From: Acidobacteriaceae bacterium
GTDB taxonomy: Bacteria; Acidobacteriota; Terriglobia; Terriglobales; SbA1
DNA length: 7,119 nucleotides
Assembly (NCBI GenBank): GCA_003136335.1
Contig: PLEA01000565.1
Coordinates: 1-7,119, forward strand
Reading direction: 5' to 3'
Positions within the stretch are counted from its first letter, which is position 1. Each line of letters starts with the position of its first letter. The position numbers and the translations under genes are program-made. Shown here piece by piece: positions 5,559 to 7,119 of this stretch. The notes under the pieces are model-generated. The model did not search any database, was not told the DNA's origin, and saw nothing but the letters and a program-made list of their open reading frames with translations.

Positions 5559-6845
5559 GTGTCTTCTGATAATCGCAAACCGGGAATTCACGTTGCGTGG
5601 ACGACCGTCACCTACCGCAGCGTGGTACTGCTGGTCGTGGCAGGCATCGCGGTGTTCTTCATAGTCGTGCGCGTGGCCTTTCCGCAATTCACCGAGAACA
5701 GCCTGAAGGCGGGGGAAAACGCGGGCAGCAAACTGCTGGAACGTGTGGCGGGTATGGCTCCGGTGGCGGGTTCAGGGGCTGTGACGGCACAGCAGGCGCA
5801 CTTTACGGCCCTTGATGGCACGGTGCGGGTGAAGAAGGGCAACGGTAACAGCTGGGTAAAGGCGGACTATAGCATCCCCTTGGAAAAGGGCGATGTGGTG
5901 CAGACCGGTTCGGAAGGTATGGCAAAGGTCGTCTTCAACGACGGCACCAGTTACACCGTGAAACAGGATTCACTGATCGTGATCGAAGAGAACTCCGCCA
6001 ACGACCAGCAGCAGACCAATGTGGCGGTGGCGGTGAGCACCGGAACGGTGGACCTGTCGACCGCTACGTATAGTCAGGGGTCGAAGTCGCAGGTGATTGT
6101 GGCGGGGGCGACGGCATCGCTGTCTCCGGAGTCGACGGCACAGGTGCACAACGATCCCAAGGCGAACCAGCACGAGATCCTGATGAAAAAAGGATCGGGC
6201 GAGGTGACGCGTAATGGCGAGACCGTGAAACTGGCCAACTGGGAGAAGGTAAGCTTCGAAGGGCAGCAATCGCGGCTGGAAAAGGATAAGGAGATTGGTC
6301 CGCCGACGCCGATCGCGCCCGCCAACATGGCTCCACTATTTTCCTCGGGCGAGGCCACCAAGGACGTGGCATTTTCCTGGACGCCGATGGCGAATGCAGT
6401 TGGTTACCGTCTCCGCATCTCCCGCAACCCTTATTTTTCTTCTACACTCGTTGATAAGAAAGTTAATACAGCAGCGGTAACGGTCACCAGCCTGGGCGAA
6501 GGCGCCTATTACTGGATGGTGCAGTCGTATGACACGGCCGGGAAAGAATCGGTGGAGAGCGAGAAAAACCGCTTCACCATCATTTCCAAGGGCAAGCAGA
6601 CCGAGGCCATCGAACTCGAACTGGATCCTTTCATACAGCATGGGCACGTGATCGAGGTGACGGGCAAGACCCAGAACGGGGCTCGGGTCATGGTGAATGG
6701 CAGCGAAGTGCCAATGGTAAATGCAGATGGCGGTTTCCATTACTTCACGCCGCCGCTGCCCACCGGAGAAGCCGTGATTACGGTGACGGCCCAAACGGCG
6801 CAGGGCGGAGTGAATACGCAGCAGCAGAAGATCATTATCCAATAG
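5559..6845 (+). CDS. Membrane-anchored FecR-domain protein with C-terminal Ig-like domains
   Basis: A 428-residue protein. Residues 1-20 are a short cytoplasmic N-terminus, 21-40 form one membrane helix (RSVVLLVVAGIAVFFIVVRV), and the rest should lie outside the cytoplasm. Residues about 80-235 form a FecR-type beta domain: the diagnostic stretch GDVVQTGSEGMAKVVFNDGT is at 111-130, followed by VSTGTVDL at 159-166 and a repeat-like strand region to about 233. A proline-rich linker (247-260) leads to a fibronectin-III-like domain (about 262-345, FSWTPMANAVGYRLRI and YYWMV) and a terminal Ig-like domain (about 352-428, with VTGKTQNGARVMVNGSEV) resembling those of glucodextranase type. There is no adjacent sigma factor or TonB receptor, so it is not a classical iron-sensing anti-sigma regulator; an envelope scaffold or sensor role is an inference. 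The GTG start at 5559 has no clear Shine-Dalgarno; it places the membrane helix correctly. It precedes mreB on the same strand. Confidence 0.85.
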   Translation: MSSDNRKPGIHVAWTTVTYRSVVLLVVAGIAVFFIVVRVAFPQFTENSLKAGENAGSKLLERVAGMAPVAGSGAVTAQQAHFTALDGTVRVKKGNGNSWVKADYSIPLEKGDVVQTGSEGMAKVVFNDGTSYTVKQDSLIVIEENSANDQQQTNVAVAVSTGTVDLSTATYSQGSKSQVIVAGATASLSPESTAQVHNDPKANQHEILMKKGSGEVTRNGETVKLANWEKVSFEGQQSRLEKDKEIGPPTPIAPANMAPLFSSGEATKDVAFSWTPMANAVGYRLRISRNPYFSSTLVDKKVNTAAVTVTSLGEGAYYWMVQSYDTAGKESVESEKNRFTIISKGKQTEAIELELDPFIQHGHVIEVTGKTQNGARVMVNGSEVPMVNADGGFHYFTPPLPTGEAVITVTAQTAQGGVNTQQQKIIIQ

Positions 6846-6922
6846 GGTGGTTGCAGCCACATTTAAGGTGCGCCCGTTTGGTGCAGGTGACTTTCGGTCG
6901 GGGCAGGTTGCCGTGTATCCCG

Positions 6923-6928
6923 TAGAAT
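6923..6928 (+). promoter_or_regulatory. Possible -10 element upstream of mreB
   Basis: TAGAAT matches the sigma-70 -10 consensus at five of six positions, 75 nt before the mreB start. No matching -35 box stands at 16-18 nt; the nearest TTG (6908) is only 9 nt away. Reported as a weak candidate. Confidence 0.3.
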
Positions 6929-6963
6929 GAAGGCAGCCCGCACTCGACAAGAAAAATAGATAA

Positions 6964-6977
6964 CCGGGAATTCCCGG
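6964..6977. promoter_or_regulatory. Perfect 14-bp palindrome in the mreB leader
   Basis: CCGGGAATTCCCGG is a perfect inverted repeat with no spacer, 26 nt upstream of the mreB ATG and downstream of the candidate -10 element. It could be an operator for a dimeric regulator or a small leader hairpin; without related sequences this cannot be told apart from chance. Confidence 0.35.
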
Positions 6978-7003
6978 AAGACTAGCACGCGAGAACATTC
7001 GTC

Positions 7004-7119
7004 ATGTCAAAGAACGGATATCATTCAGGTCCAACGCGCAGTCACAACCTCCGGTCGCTGTTCAGCATTTTCTCCAGCGATCTGGCCATCGATCTCGGCA
7101 CCGCCAACACGCTCGTCTA
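7004..7119 (+). CDS. mreB: Rod shape-determining protein MreB, N-terminus (3' truncated)
   Basis: The first 38 codons are visible before the window ends. After a short basic N-terminal tail (MSKNGYHSGPTRSHNLRS) comes LFSIFSSDLAIDLGTANTLV. The block DLAIDLGTANTLV is the phosphate-1 ATP-binding loop of the actin-like MreB family, and FSSDLAIDLGTANT is nearly diagnostic for MreB itself rather than for DnaK or FtsA. MreB forms membrane-associated filaments that guide the elongation machinery of the cell wall. The tail before LRSLFSIF is longer than in many MreB proteins, so translation could start later, but no ATG/GTG/TTG in frame lies between Met1 and the ATP loop. There is no clear Shine-Dalgarno sequence. 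The usual mreC, mreD and pbp2 partners would lie beyond the window. Confidence 0.92.
   Translation, partial: MSKNGYHSGPTRSHNLRSLFSIFSSDLAIDLGTANTLV

Noticed and set aside
6847..6860. Small GTGG/CCAC hairpin right after the FecR-domain stop codon as a terminator
   Set aside because: The stem is only 4-5 bp and no T run follows, so it cannot be supported as a terminator.
5578..6973. The 12-mer AACCGGGAATTC occurring at 5578 (inside the FecR-domain gene) and at 6962 (mreB leader)
   Set aside because: One shared 12-mer in a window of this size is about what chance predicts, and only the second copy forms a palindrome.

Overview
The window looks like chromosomal DNA of a Gram-negative bacterium, most likely an acidobacterium (Terriglobia / Koribacter-like). 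The support is indirect. There is an LPS-precursor gene (kdsD) and the start of mreB. The DNA is moderately GC-rich, several genes have weak or absent Shine-Dalgarno sequences, and the short dispersed repeats (CCGC-AGAG and CCAC-AGAG types, a GC-rich palindrome translating to PAGGGARS) are ones I remember as frequent in that phylum. No search was run, so the taxonomic call is an inference. I see no phage, IS transposase, CRISPR array, tRNA or rRNA.

Layout, left to right. (1) 1-543 (+): C-terminal part of a protein that resembles the cytosolic tail of acidobacterial two-pore-type ion channels. (2) 544-624: short gap with a degenerate octamer repeat. (3) 625-1704 (+): kdsD, arabinose-5-phosphate isomerase (SIS domain plus two CBS domains), carrying an in-frame insertion of about 38 codons made of a 15-bp tandem repeat followed by a GC-rich palindrome. 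(4) 1754-2362 (+): small membrane methyltransferase of the isoprenylcysteine carboxyl methyltransferase type, probably on the same transcript as kdsD. (5) 2363-2433: two hairpins with identical TTTA loops between convergent genes, probably the terminator. (6) 2434-3642 (-): PLP-dependent class I/II aminotransferase, AlaA-like. (7) 3643-3784: intergenic DNA made almost entirely of two dispersed-repeat types. (8) 3785-5320 (-): NAD(P)-dependent aldehyde dehydrogenase, which lies upstream of the aminotransferase on the same strand. (9) 5321-5558: divergent intergenic region. (10) 5559-6845 (+): membrane-anchored FecR-domain protein with a fibronectin-like and a terminal Ig-like domain. (11) 6846-7003: leader region with a perfect 14-bp palindrome. 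(12) 7004-7119 (+): first 38 codons of mreB, cut by the window end.

Functionally the window joins cell-envelope genes (kdsD for Kdo/LPS, the envelope-anchored FecR protein, mreB for cell shape) with a small aldehyde/amino-acid metabolic pair on the opposite strand. I do not see a new multi-gene system. The most unusual item is the repeat-derived insertion inside the catalytic domain of kdsD. All the catalytic-site residues I could place are kept on both sides of it, which makes it look like a repeat tolerated inside an essential-type enzyme.
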